Assembly (NCBI GenBank): GCA_916610825.1
Contig: OU744446.1
Location: forward strand, 34,143,436-34,207,435
Origin: Haliclystus octoradiatus
Taxonomy: Eukaryota > Cnidaria > Staurozoa > Stauromedusae > Haliclystidae
Direction of reading: 5' to 3'
Length of the DNA stretch: 64,000 nt
In this document: positions 12,576 through 41,940 of the stretch, piece after piece
Layout: each line of letters opens with the position of its first letter
Numbering within the stretch: the first letter of the stretch is position 1
Notes under the pieces: generated by a model
Database searches by the model: none
What the model saw: the letters and a program-made list of their open reading frames with translations, nothing else
Told to the model about the DNA's origin: nothing
Translations under genes and position numbers: made by a program

Positions 12576-13013
12576 TATAAATAATGTTATTTTTAGTAAT
12601 ATTTAATACAGGACCACAATCACATCAATGTGAAGATACTTCAGTGCATCAATCACAGTAAGTAGGCTAACGCTACTCCAATGAAAAAAACTTCATGAAC
12701 TTTGTAAAACGTTAACATTGATCCTTCCATAAAATTTATACAAACTAACATATTCATGAAGCTCTGTTTTGCATGGGTGGACTTGCTTTTATTATAACAA
12801 TAGTGGATTTAGAATGGACAATAGCATGCATACATATCTCTTCATTATTAATATGCAGTATATGAAATTATGAATATAATTATGTGTCATACCTTCTGGA
12901 ATAAAAAAAAATAAAAAAATCTTAATTTTTATTAAACCTCAAAATCTCCAATGAAATGTGTTGAAGTTATGATCATTTTTTGTACTTTGTCACCTATGAC
13001 TGCTTATCGCTGG

Positions 13014-13139
13014 CAGGGTCCGACAAAAGTTGGAATTATAATTCTTATGTTTTTTTAGTCAAACTTAAACAAAAATTTCAGAAGAAAATGTTGAAATGTG
13101 TCTAGGATTCCAGAAGGCTGAACCTTTTGTTGGACCCTG
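13014..13139. repeat. hAT-like MITE with perfect 8-bp TSD
   Basis: The element begins CAGGGTCCGACAAAAG and ends CTTTTGTTGGACCCTG (inverse). It is flanked by a perfect duplication ATCGCTGG at 13006-13013 and 13140-13147. This copy best defines the boundaries of the family. Confidence 0.8.
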
Positions 13140-13205
13140 ATCGCTGGTAGTTATCATTGTATTTGCTTTCAGATTATCATAGCAGAACCCAACTAAAATT
13201 ATATA

Positions 13206-13388
13206 CAGTCAAACCTGCTATAATGGTCACCTCTATAAAGTGGCCACCTGTCTATAGTGGTCACTCTAGCAATGTCTAAAATTGTATTTCTATTGAATCA
13301 ACCCTGTATATAAAGGCCACCTGCATATAATGGTCAATTTATCTACCTCCTATAGCTCGGTGTTTTAATACTGTACAGGTTTCACTAT
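13206..13388. repeat. pogo/mariner-like MITE, CAGTcAAACCTG family
   Basis: The element begins CAGTCAAACCTGCTATAATG after a TA and ends ACAGGTTTCACTATA. The interior carries the family words GGTCACC, GGCCACCTG and TCAATTTATCTACC. It lies in the gap between MRI1 and HIKESHI. Confidence 0.65.
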
Positions 13389-13488
13389 AAAGAAACACCT
13401 TTAATAATGAATTATTACATGATATTTTCTCTTTCCTTTCAAATACAAGCTTCAAATCTATATAGGCGTTAAATGTAAAAAAATTATC

Positions 13489-16400
13489 TCAAGTTAAATC
13501 TTTCCAAAAATTAGGGTCCATATTCATTCGTCGTTCAAAATTATGATACCATTGCGTAATTGAATTTAACGGTATATATATTTCATTCGGTTGATTTGTC
13601 ATTTGTGATTGTGTGATACCAAACGATGATGCGTAATTATAAACATTTTTTATCATTTTCTGCGTAAATTCAACAAATTGACTTAAATTAGCAGCTGTTG
13701 TATTTGTTGCTGGTGTTAATTGTTGGATGTCATTCATTGGTATGGCGTTAATTCCAAGTTGTGCTTGTGATATATTTTGTTGACAATCGAACGGATTTGA
13801 TACTTCATTTAATGGTTTTGTCTAAACAATATAGAATTTAAAATTATGACAAAAGTTGACTCAGATAACAATACACTAATATATATATATATATTTCTAG
13901 CAATGAGTGACCTGCGCTGCTAGGTTGATCCATTCATTTTCGAGACTGCAAATCTCCGTTACTTAGATTTAGAATTTGATTGACAAATTTCATCAATAGA
14001 ACAATAAAATGATGGCGTGAACAATAGATAATGGTCAATGATGTGTGTGAAATTGAGAAGGACAAAATGCTTTGTTGTTGTCACGCAAAGTTGGATTACA
14101 AAATAAAGATGTTTTCTTTCGATGCAGGAAATAGGGAATGGAATATAAAAAAACTAAAAGCGTCATTAAACTCACGGAATGACATTGATTCTAATGATAT
14201 GTTTTTCGAAATTCTTACCGGTACATAACAATTGGCAGAGAAAAACAAAAAACAAATCCATGGTCGCAACAGCACTCGTACACACAGACTTTGACGTTTA
14301 TAGATATAGATATATGGTGAAATAAAGTCAAAGACTAGACGTTGTCTCCGTTACTTGGAATTTCGTGTGATAGTGCTCATCAGACGGTTTTATTCATATT
14401 GAATATGAATATGAATAAAACTGTTTGATGAGTGCTATCGCACAAAACTTTGAGTAACGGAGACAACGCCTAGTTTGTTTCTATACTGCTATGCATATCC
14501 GCATTGAGCACTCTATTGATGTTTTGCCATCAATAAAGTCATTATATACATGTTGATAATTTTACATTATTTTGTTTCAATGTTTCAATGGTAAATAAAT
14601 AAATTTGTATGGTCCAAAAATCCTAGCTGTTGTTCCTAGCGGCTAGCTAGATCCTAGCTGCAAACTAGGTTTCTAAGTTGTTGGACCATGATTCTTACAG
14701 AGTGAGTAATTATCATCGAAGAGATCACCAAGACACCAATATCTGTAGTTGCCTCTGCAGTTTATTAGGTCAGTGTTTATTCTTTAATTATATGGGCTAA
14801 TGAGTGACGAGACACACCAGCACACCCCCTGCGAAATACAGTTCAGGAGTTTATGAACAGTTCACAAACATCAATTGGCCCCAATTTTCATGAACTATTT
14901 GTGAAAAGTTCATCAACCTTTTGGACAGGTCATGAACAGTTCATGAAAATTGAGGCCATTGAACGTTCATAAATTGTTCATGAATTCCTGAACTATTTTT
15001 CACAGGGACATGGTCAAATTTTAGGTAGGCTATTGTAACATCATATTCTACCTTAGATATTTTGAAGATAGCACTTGGTTTCTGATTACTAATAAATCCA
15101 AGATAATGCCACGATGGTGTAGGTTTTGGCCAACAGAAATAAACACTACCACCAATGCCATCAGGAAATGGTGATGCACCAGTTAAAAACACAACAAGAT
15201 GATTAATTGTTTCACAGTCTGTAATTGGAAAAACTACTTGGTTTTCAGATACAACTTGTGGACTTGTTTGAACCTATAAATGAATGTATATTATCTAAAC
15301 TACCAACATCAACAACAAAAACTTCAACATCATACATTCTAAAAGCAAATATATAAACAGTATGTTGATGAAATTTAATGGAAATTATGGCAGGTTTAAC
15401 CATGCTCTGTCTCAAAGGACACTATCAATTTAAAAGGTACTGAAAAAGTGCTAATAAAGTAGCCTACTAACGATTTATAGGCCTAAGCACTTTTTCAGCA
15501 CATGTAGACGTAGACATACTGTCATGGACAGGGTCCGACAAAGTCCGGAAACTTGGAAACCTACTTTGCGGAAGGTTAGCAAAATCCAGAAGGTTAGCCA
15601 AAATGTTTGATATAAAGCTAAAATAAAGTTTCGATTTTACGCTTTTATCTCAGTGTAATTACTTAAACATTTTGCTAACTTTTATCTAACAATATAAGGT
15701 TTGCAGAAGCTAAAACATTTTGTCGGACCGTGGTCATGGACTGTATTGTAAGGCGTGAGATTGCAAGTGCACACCTCCACACACGCCTAAACGCTCCGGT
15801 GTGTGTGATTACTCTCGCAACTAAATGTTTAAAACAAAAATTGTTATAATTGTTTTAACCAATTCAGTTTAGTGATGACATATTTTAATTCCATCGTTAG
15901 AAAATGTTTTTTTGTTCCAACTTCCTGTTTTTTATTATTATTTATTATTCAATGAAGTTCAATCTACTAATTGGAATATACGCAGATAAAACACAAGCAT
16001 TCGTGACAGTTAGCAAGCTAGACTGAATCTGTAAACAACATGAAACCTTAATTATATGCATTACTAGACTATTACGTCATCTAATATAATCTATATATAC
16101 TCCACTAATATTATAATTGTATGATTTTAATTTAACTTGCTGGACAATTATTTGAACGGAGATACATATGCTCCATTCCTATTGTGTCATTTCTATAATT
16201 TATAAACCATGAGACATAGTGAAACTGTACTGGAAAGGTTGAATTCCAGTACCTGCAAAATGTAGGCTACTGTCAAATTCCAGCGGAACACTACGTGCTG
16301 AACATATTTGCTGTTTGTTTACTAATGGCTGATCAGTTGGGTCCACAGAAGCATATTATATTTATAGGTGGTAAGCATGTATCATTAATTGCATAGTATA

Positions 16401-16920
16401 CATTATAGTTTCTTACTAAGGTTGGTGTCATTCTTTATGCTCCAGTCTGCAGATTATAACGCACCTGATCTGAGATATCAACAATATTTTTATACATTAT
16501 CAGGGTCAAACATCAACAAGTAAACCTATTTGACAATTGACATGACACAGGAGTAGACTACCCAACGTCTCGGCAAAAAGTGTCCTCTCTGCAAAGTCGC
16601 TGTCTACTGTCATGATTGATGGCTATGCCGACGCCTTGTATAAGCAGTAAAGAAGCAATCGCAGGGACTAAACTAAGTTTATCAACATCAGGCTATTGTC
16701 AGGCAGGGGCAACACAATATCTAACTTAGATGGTTTAAACCAATATTTCAGGGGAAAAGGATAAGATTGAGGATCTAGGCCTACTAGATAGTGTAGTGGA
16801 GTGGGCCTACTTCTAAAACTTATAAAGTTAATTAATTAAAGTAATATGGAATAGGCCTAGGCCTATGGTCTCACGACTCACCAGTCGTCCGGAAACAAGA
16901 CAGCCAAACATTCCAGCCAT
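13489..16920 (-). CDS. HIKESHI: Hikeshi, nuclear import factor for Hsp70
   Basis: Hikeshi (OPI10 family) carries ATP-bound Hsp70 into the nucleus during heat stress through FG-nucleoporin contacts. Exons in order are 16920-16882, 15273-15052 and 13821-13489, all phase 0 and GT-AG. They give 197 residues, the same length as the human protein. Exon 1 encodes MAGMFGCLVSGRL. Exon 2 starts VQTSPQVV and carries the conserved SPFPDGIGGSVYF, LGFISNQKPSAIFKIS core. Exon 3 has FTQKMIKNVYNYASSF, the IPLNSITQWYHNFERR helix and the usual Phe-Trp close to the C terminus. The start could also be the inner ATG (16909-16911, MFGCLV), which matches the vertebrate start exactly. Divergent from PSMC3. Confidence 0.95.
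14332..14477. repeat. foldback (near-perfect palindrome) element
   Basis: The two halves are inverted copies with almost no spacer. Each reads from the outside CGTTGTCTCCGTTACT, then GATAGTGCTCATCAGA (or a close variant), then GGTTTTATTCATATT. The centre is at about 14401. It lies in HIKESHI intron 2. Related words (CTCCGTTACTT, TGAGCACTCTATTGAT) occur nearby at about 13950 and 14500 and at about 25530. Confidence 0.7.
14825..15007. repeat. TTCATGAAC palindromic repeat
   Basis: The copy begins CCCCCTGCGAAATACAGTTC and ends GAACTATTTTTCACAGGG, with multiple AGTTCATGAA words inverted across the middle. It belongs to the family that is densest in the LOXHD1 introns. Confidence 0.65.
15529..15732. 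repeat. hAT-like MITE with perfect 8-bp TSD
   Basis: The ends are CAGGGTCCGACAAAG and the inverse TTTTGTCGGACCGTG. A perfect duplication GTCATGGA lies at 15521-15528 and 15733-15740. It is in HIKESHI intron 1. Confidence 0.8.
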
Positions 16921-17186
16921 ACTGAAGCTTTATCAGTTCGTATTTGAGCTAAGAAGGTATAATCAGTATATGTGACATGCTTTGGGTCGCAAGATTCACA
17001 AGTAATACGTTATAACATAACAAAAGATAACCAAGATAGTCCAATCAGGAGAAAACAGAGAGAGAAAAACTTAATAATTTCGAGAAAATTCTCACTAACT
17101 TCGTACTCCCTTAAAACACCTCGTATCAATTTTACATTGTCCTGAAACTGAGGCGAAACTGTCAGCAGAAAAAAATCAAGAATAAA
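16921..17186. promoter_or_regulatory. bidirectional promoter, HIKESHI / PSMC3
   Basis: The start codons of two divergent proteostasis genes are 266 bp apart. The interval contains both 5' UTRs and the shared control region. I see no canonical heat-shock element (nGAAn inverted triplets) that I would defend. Confidence 0.5.
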
Positions 17187-35303
<18,117 letters not shown>

Positions 35304-35572
35304 AACAATTGTAGAAAAGTTAATAATTAAACTAGCCTACACATTCTGCTGCCTTGTGTATATAATATATTCCTCATTAATTAACATGCTGAAGTTGAGG
35401 ATTTATTTGTTAATTATAAAATTACACAAAAGTATACCAAGTAAAAGAAATGTTAGAATTTTGAGAGGGAAAAAACTGATGGTAAATTGCAGACTGTTTA
35501 TTTTTGATTTTGATTCTTCCATAGTTAATTATTCTTCCAAGATTGTACAGGCAAATATTATTAAAGGAGCAA

Positions 35573-35765
35573 AAATGACCGGCAGGCGCTACGCACTTAG
35601 GATCACGTGCACGCTTATTGTTATAACACCATGTTCATTGTTGACATGAATTTTATTACAAGTTAGGCCTGTGTATAACAATTGTTTCAAAGCGAGACGG
35701 TTGAATTAAGCTAAGCATAAATTCAACTTGTGCTCGCAGCGGTCGCCGGTCAATTTTGCCCCTTT
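35573..35765. repeat. MITE with AAAGGRGCAAAAWTGACCGG ends
   Basis: The left end AAAGGAGCAAAAATGACCGG is the inverse of the right end CCGGTCAATTTTGCCCCTTT. A second copy in inverted orientation, sharing interior words such as TTCAACTTG and TTAAGCTTAG, lies at 48428-48631. Confidence 0.65.
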
Positions 35766-36069
35766 AAATCTTACTTTTTGATAGCCTACCACTGTGAAAA
35801 ATTTCACTGTGCTCATGAGCTGCTCATTAACTTTTTTATCATTCATGAACACCTTATAAGCAGTTCATGAACTTATTTTTTTTTTCATGAACAGTTCATG
35901 GACTGGTTTCACTGATTTTCAGTTTCAATCCTCCATACAAATTCTGATCTGCACCAGAAGGGGATATCAAACAAATTTAACTGTAACGAGACTGCAATGG
36001 CTTTCTCTGGGATGAAAAACCCCAGAGCATTAAAAGGACCCCCCAAAAAAGTGATCTGTGACTCATGGT

Positions 36070-36224
36070 CAAGGTCCGACCAAAGGTTCAGTCTTCTGGA
36101 ATCCTAGAGGCATTTTAACATTTTTTCTGAATTTTGCGTTGAGGTTTAACCAATAAATCATAATATCAATTTTCTAACCTTCTGGAATATAGGATTGCAG
36201 TATTCCTACTTTTGACGGACCCTG
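36070..36224. repeat. hAT-like MITE, GGTCCGACAAAAG family
   Basis: The ends are CAAGGTCCGACCAAAGG and the inverse CTTTTGACGGACCCTG. The 8-bp flanks CTCATGGT and TTCATAGT agree at 6 of 8 positions, as for an old insertion. Confidence 0.55.
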
Positions 36225-36769
36225 TTCATAGTCAAAGCCTTCCTAGCATTTTGAGGAAATTCGGCATTTGAGCTTCACAGTCTTTAATTAACTGTGGATA
36301 TTCTATATGGTAATAACAAGCATGTTATTGTTATGGCAGGCTATAGTACTTTGGTATAACATAAAACTGATAATTACATGTTGGATGTTGATATCAAACA
36401 ATTTGATTAATACATTTTTCTGTTAGATTACACCTAAGAAGACCACTGCATATTTGGCCGGTTTGACAGGTTGAATTGAAGTGAAACAATCATATTTCTT
36501 GCAGGCATAACTTCCATATAAATATATACTAGACAAAGCATAGGCTATCCATTGTACCCGATGAATACCAATTTGTATCCAAATGGCATTGCTTTTTTCC
36601 CGTCCCATGGTTGATTTTCTTTCTTCCATACCCATTTCAATATTTAAGTTACAGGAGTGTTAACACCCTGTCAGGAAAGTTCCGTTCAGATTCCAGATAA
36701 GCACCAGCGGCAGTTAGAAGAGGCCTTGACTATAAAATATATTAACCAGTGCAGAAAGCATCAGAGTCA

Positions 36770-37474
36770 TTAGTCTGCTTCATCTTCATTTCTACGGCGT
36801 ATGCATCGTTTATTACGTTTTGATTTTTTTAAATTAATATCGTCTGTTGTTTGTTCAGTAGGAATATTAGAATTGTCATCCATTACTTCGTCTACATTTT
36901 CTAAATGGGATAACACAAGCGAGCTAGAATCTGAACTATTGTTTTTGATAATATCTTTCTTTTTCTTTGACTTATCAGCTTTTACACCAACAACATATGT
37001 TTTCATGACATGCGCCTTTCCACTGCTGCCAGATGCAATTACTGGCGGATCAATAGGCCTACCACTCTTTGTCGTGCTGGCACTGCTGGCTTCGTTATTG
37101 TCAATGCTACTGTATTTTCGATCTGATAAGTTTTCAAGAAATTTCATAGCAATATGACTATTTAGCGTATCACCTGATATACCAGCATACGATTTAGTGC
37201 CATCGTCATCTAAACTGTATTTTTTCCAATTTTGTGGGTTGACAATGTGATCTGGTACCCTAGACGGTCGTCTTCGACTTCGCTTACGTTCTGGTCCCTC
37301 CTTCCTCTGAGTCTCTTCTCTTTGCTCAGAGTCATCTAAATCATTGTGAATTGGAGCATCACATTTATATTTGCTTTCCAAGACATTTAATGATGCAAAC
37401 ACATCGCCAGCACGATTATTAAACGCTTTATCTCTTGTTATATTCATAAATTTTTTAGACTCTTCATCCGCCAT
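36770..37474 (-). CDS. TSSC4: TSSC4-like protein (U5 snRNP assembly factor family), intronless
   Basis: A single open frame of 234 residues. An N-terminal FNNRAGDVFASLNVLESK segment resembles the short TSSC4 motif with an Arg and an IF/VF-x-x-L pattern. After a basic patch RKRSRRRPSRVPDHI comes NPQNWKKYSLDDDGTKSYAG, close to the VPDYxxHPExWTKYSLED signature I recall for TSSC4, followed by AMKFLENL. The C terminus is Ser-rich then strongly basic (KKSKRNKRCIRRRNEDEAD), suggesting a nuclear protein. In vertebrates TSSC4 acts in U5 and tri-snRNP assembly. The assignment rests on the remembered motif alone. The remainder is low-complexity. Confidence 0.65.
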   Translation of the reverse strand: MADEESKKFMNITRDKAFNNRAGDVFASLNVLESKYKCDAPIHNDLDDSEQREETQRKEGPERKRSRRRPSRVPDHIVNPQNWKKYSLDDDGTKSYAGISGDTLNSHIAMKFLENLSDRKYSSIDNNEASSASTTKSGRPIDPPVIASGSSGKAHVMKTYVVGVKADKSKKKKDIIKNNSSDSSSLVLSHLENVDEVMDDNSNIPTEQTTDDINLKKSKRNKRCIRRRNEDEAD

Positions 37475-38450
37475 TTTTATTTATCCTTGTATTCTGTAAA
37501 CATCCGAGTGTCAGCTATGTGTCAGCATGATTGTAGCTAGCCTGCGTGCAGATTCAGGGGCAAGGGGCAAGACAACCTACTACTCTATGGAACAATTTGA
37601 AGAATATCATAAAATAATATATGAAACAGAATGTGAAAGCGCTTGTTGCAGAACCAAAAAATAAGCCTTCAACCCTTCACAATAATAAACGGATGTCGGT
37701 TTCACATGAAAAAAAGTTATAAAAGTTGTTTTTCAAAATGAAAAAATTGCAAAGGCGTCAAAAAGTATACGTCAACAAATTTTCATGACAAAGCATACCC
37801 TGAAATTTTTACTGGATAGGATTTACCATCCTATCATGAACCGAAAATATTTCTGGCAGACTAGACGTCTATAATCTTGTTTTCTTTATGATAGAAAGAG
37901 ACATATACCGTGGATTTGGTGTTGCGCTGGGGCTGAATTCAATTTCGTTCTGGAACGTCATCATCATAATGTAGTCGTCATGACACTATGATTGACATGG
38001 AACGTCCACATCACGTTTCCCGCGGTTGTTCAAAAACCTAGAACCCGTTTCCAAGACATTTGTTTTTATTTATCATTTCCAAAGGAAGAGGTCGAAGGAA
38101 AAACAGCAAAAGTTTTTCAACCAAAACAGTTGTATTTCTAATTGTTTCTAATTGAGGTAAGGGCACTAAAAGATAATTCTCAAACATAAAGTGAACAGTC
38201 TTTAAATTAAATAATTTTATATTGAACATTTGTGCTTGGCTTCCTTCCAAGTTGACAATGTTGTCAATCATTTTTGCATAGGGATTTATTCTAGAACAAG
38301 GTTTAAGAATTTCGAATAATTTTAAACTTGAGTCAATGCATAAACTATGGTCAATGCCAGTCAATAATACATTATTTGCAAACTTTTAAATTCCACATCA
38401 TTCTAGAGTTTCTGCCTTATTTTTTTAGGATATCAGAATAACTTCTGGCT
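37475..38450. other. divergent intergenic region, TSSC4-like / HSF-like
   Basis: About 980 bp separate the two divergent intronless genes. GC-richer sequence around 37920-38030 (TGACGT-like and CACGTTTCCCGCGG words) may be promoter. No transposon is recognised. Confidence 0.4.
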
Positions 38451-39155
38451 ATGTCTACTGAAAATATTCATCCGAATTCATTGCTTAGAAAATGTAAGCC
38501 ATTGAGTCCTTTCGTGTCAAAGTTACGACTACTTTTGAATAACCGTCGTTATAGAAAGGCTATATTTTGGTCAAATGATGGCAAAGCAATTGTAATCTCA
38601 GATGTAGAATCATTTCGTCGTTTAGTACTTGAAAATGAAGAAGAAATGTTCAAGACAAGGAATTTTACAAGTTTTGTCCGTCAATTAAATTTATATGGCT
38701 TCAGAAAAATTCCTGTAAATGGTAAAGGTGACCCAATGACGAATATGAATTTTGAACATGTGAATTTCAGACGTGATAGACCAGATATAATGCATTTGGT
38801 ACATCGTACATGTATTTCAACACGAAAACGTGAAACAATACCAAGAAATCATAGTTATAAATCAGAAATATCAAGTTTAAATTCAAGCTTTTCGTCTGAC
38901 TCCTCTGCTGAGGATAATAATGAATTTACACGAAATGCATTTGATGAAATTCAAAATAAAGATATTTTCAATATATCATTTGACCATAATATAAAAATCA
39001 ATACAATAGATCATGACTATGCACTACAAGACAATGCTGAAGATGATGATTATATGAGTGATACAGGTGATAAATTTGAATTTTTATATCAAAGATTTCA
39101 AGACGAACAAAACGCTGTACAAACATTATTACAATTACAATATCAATTTATCTGA
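38451..39155 (+). CDS. HSF-type DNA-binding domain protein, intronless
   Basis: 234 residues in one exon. Residues about 18-115 form a heat-shock-factor DNA-binding domain: SPFVSKLRLLLNNRRYRKAI, FWSNDGKAIVISD, then the recognition helix region FKTRNFTSFVRQLNLYGFRK. The wing is short and HVNFRRDRPDIMHLVHR closes the domain. The usual family pattern FxxKLWxLV is altered to FVSKLRLLL. There is no clear leucine-zipper trimerisation region afterwards, only an Asp/Asn/Ser-rich tail with YQRFQDEQNAVQTLLQLQ. The recognition helix looks closest to HSF5-like factors. It may be a retrogene or a lineage-specific member. The start is the first in-frame ATG, 11 residues ahead of the domain. Confidence 0.88.
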   Translation: MSTENIHPNSLLRKCKPLSPFVSKLRLLLNNRRYRKAIFWSNDGKAIVISDVESFRRLVLENEEEMFKTRNFTSFVRQLNLYGFRKIPVNGKGDPMTNMNFEHVNFRRDRPDIMHLVHRTCISTRKRETIPRNHSYKSEISSLNSSFSSDSSAEDNNEFTRNAFDEIQNKDIFNISFDHNIKINTIDHDYALQDNAEDDDYMSDTGDKFEFLYQRFQDEQNAVQTLLQLQYQFI

Positions 39156-40436
39156 TTTATCTTATTATATAATATATGAATAGAATATCAATATATTTGA
39201 TTTAATAATAAGATGAATAAACATGATAAAAATAAAAATAATTGAAATATGTTTTAGAATTATTGAATTATAAATATGATTAATGTACAAATCATTTACA
39301 AATTCAAGTTGAACAAATTATGTATATTATGTCAAATAGAAAATTGTAAATAATAATTATTTATGAGAATGTTATAATTAGCAATTGAATATTTATTAAG
39401 AATATTAATCAAATTTATTTATTGAGATATTATTAATTTCGTTAGGTATACAGTATAGTACTGAAGCAATATCATCTACTTTTCATTCAACATCAGAATA
39501 CTATCCTATATGGAACCCCAACTTTGATTTTTTTTCCAACATAACACAATTGCTTAAATATCTACAAGCTTCACAGTCATGTGATTCATTTACTTTTACT
39601 TTCATAGCTATATAATAATAGTTTATGGAATTATTTTGTATTTACATTATCTAATTAATTAAGCAACCCCAACTTTGATTCTGAGACTCATTATTTGGCA
39701 CAGTTTTGGCACGGGAATCGAACGATCCAATTCCGAAATGTTCATGAAACGGCGCGAAGTCATCAATTAATGTATATAGCTTATCGGAGTGACAATATCA
39801 TTGCATGTGTGTCAATCCACGGTGTTAGTTAATGTTGCTTAATTGTCATTATTCTCATCACATCGTATTTGCAGCACTTTTGCAACCACAGTAAAGTCTA
39901 ATTGGGAATCCAACATCGGCTCTTGAACCTCACTACCATCATATCACACTATGCATCTTCTAGGCTAAGATTATGGGTTAAGAAATAAAATTGGCTGTTA
40001 CTATTGTATTTATAGACCCGCATAGACCCGCATTGGGTGTTGGGGTCTATATATTAGTTACTGTTGCTGGCTGGCACATTAAACATAGCAAAATCCAAAC
40101 TATTGGCAGCTTATTTTTTATTATAATGTTTTTCATATCCCTTTCCTGTCCTTCTTTCTTGTCTACAAATTGTTTCCTCGAGTAGAATAGGAAGAGAATA
40201 ATAAATTAATGATAAATAATTATGAAAATGATGATAAATAGTTATAAAAATGATGATGCTGTGACGTTCTACAGTGACGTAGCCCTCGAATATATTCCAC
40301 GTGACTAGTCTTTGACATCAATAGATCCCAAGCCTCTCTTTCAAAGAAATTGCTGACAAATTGCAAGTCAACATTTAAATTTCATAAAAGTGAGTGAGGT
40401 AACTTTTCTTCCCTCACCAGATCAGATATAAGCTGA
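39156..40436. other. intergenic, HSF-like to MSRA
   Basis: Very AT-rich 3' flank of the HSF-like gene with AATAAA-type signals near 39213. Nothing else is recognised until the MSRA leader. Confidence 0.45.
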
Positions 40437-41872
40437 ATGTTTTGGCGAAAGATTTCACTACTTTTATCAGCACTTATTCCTGTAAGAGGTCCAACTTTTG
40501 CTGGAAAAATGCCGGCAAATTATACCCAATCATCCAATTGTCAACTGGAAAAAGCCACTTTTGCGATGGCATGATTTTGGTTCCCCGAAGCACAATTCGG
40601 TTGTGCTCGGGGAGTTGTAAGAAGCAAGGCTGGTTATACCGGAGGAACTAAGCAGTTCCCGACGTACCACAGCCTGTGAGTATACATCAACAGTTTATTA
40701 AAGTAGTTTTCAGAAATTCAATATCTGGCATGTGATACTAAATAGCCTATCTAATGTCTTTGCCTGTTTGTGTCTCAATATTTATGTTTGTTTTCTATAG
40801 TGGTGATCACACAGAAAGCGTCCATTTTGAATATGACCCAACAGAAACAACATATTCTGATTTATTGGATATATTCTGGAATAACCATAATTCATCAGCT
40901 ATGACATCGCGACAATATCGCTCAGCCATATTTTATCACAATGAAGAACAAAAACAATTGGCTGAAAAAACAATGAAAGAATGGAAATCAAAATCTGCAA
41001 AGCCTATACGCACTGCCATTGAACCTGCCTCCACATTTTATGATGCAGAGGGGTATGTTATATTGTTTATCCACTGCCCTCTCTCAGCTCAGCTCTATAC
41101 AGACTTATGTGTCATATTATGTGTGTTATGTATTATACAACCACAACCACTTGTGTTATGTAATTTAGTCAAGAATTGTTTTCAAATTTTAGCAACACTA
41201 TCGAGACCAATCTCAGTTGTGTTAAAATTCTCAATTTTGATGTTGCCAGAGATTGATTAAAATTATATCAAAGCGTTACTATTCCAAGAATTGAAGAAAC
41301 AATTAATTCAAGCCCAATTACCCCCCACAAAAAAATCCCCTCTTAGCCCGCTATGAATCAAATAAAAAATAATTCTGCTAGGCCTAAATTAATTGCACAT
41401 CTTTTGTCAAGATACTGTTAAATGGTGGGAAGGTCCTCCTTCAATTTTGTGGAGCATTACATCATTATCTGTAAGATATGAGGTATATAAGCTTTCAAAG
41501 GATTAGGCTACTAATTGATACCTTTACGCTAAATACTTAATTATGCAATTTCCAACACAATTTTTTGCTTATTTCTTTCTTATTTCTCGGTATTTTTACG
41601 ATTTCTAAAAATTTTCTAGGTATCATCAAAAATACCTGCTACGCCGTCAGCGTTCTTTGTTATCGAGACTCAACATCCCTGAAGATAAGCTAATTAATTC
41701 ACATTTTGCTGCGCGTTTAAATGGTTATGTTGGTGGTTATGGCTGCGTTGAAGATTTAAAAAAAGAAATATCAAGTTGGGAAATTGATGATGGTTTATCA
41801 AAATTTATTATTGATATTGTACGTACCAACAGCGGAGGATCAGGTGCTGCCTGTAGCATCGGCAAAAAATGA
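40437..41872 (+). CDS. MSRA: methionine sulfoxide reductase A, selenoprotein form
   Basis: MsrA reduces methionine-S-sulfoxide. Exons are 40437-40675, 40801-41052 and 41620-41872, GT-AG and in phase, giving 247 residues if the in-frame TGA at 40572-40574 (residue 46) is read as selenocysteine. That TGA is exactly where the catalytic Cys of the GCFW motif belongs: ATFAMA-Sec-FWFPEAQFGC. The frame continues with GYTGGTKQFPTYHSLGDHTE, FEYDPTETTYSDLLDIFW, SRQYRSAIFYHNEEQ, FYDAEGYHQKY and a C-terminal GAACSIGKK whose Cys may be the resolving residue. Residues 1-24 (MFWRKISLLLSALIPVRG) look like a signal or mitochondrial presequence. A matching SECIS hairpin follows the stop at 41941-42000. The alternative, a pseudogene, is unlikely because all else is intact. 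Confidence 0.93.
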
Positions 41873-41940
41873 TATCTTCAATGTGAAAGTATTGGATAAT
41901 AATTAGATAATTTTTCAACTTATATTTGATTTTTGCTAGT

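Larger units (their letters stand above)
35304..36769. other. intergenic, PSMC3 / TSSC4-like convergent spacer
   Basis: This is the 3' flank of PSMC3 and of the minus-strand TSSC4-like gene. It contains the MITE at 35573-35765, a TTCATGAAC-type fragment at 35794-35905, part of a CAGTCGAAC-type repeat near 35920-35985, and the hAT-like MITE at 36070-36224. No gene is recognised. Confidence 0.5.

Noticed and set aside
38038..38364. 108-codon minus-strand frame between the TSSC4-like and HSF-like genes
   Set aside because: It has no ATG at its 5' end, no recognised domain and no splice context. It may be chance in a short AT-rich promoter region, though a missed exon cannot be fully excluded.
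40572..40574. TGA in MSRA as a pseudogene mutation
   Set aside because: It falls exactly at the catalytic Cys, the remaining gene is intact, and a SECIS-like hairpin follows the real stop.
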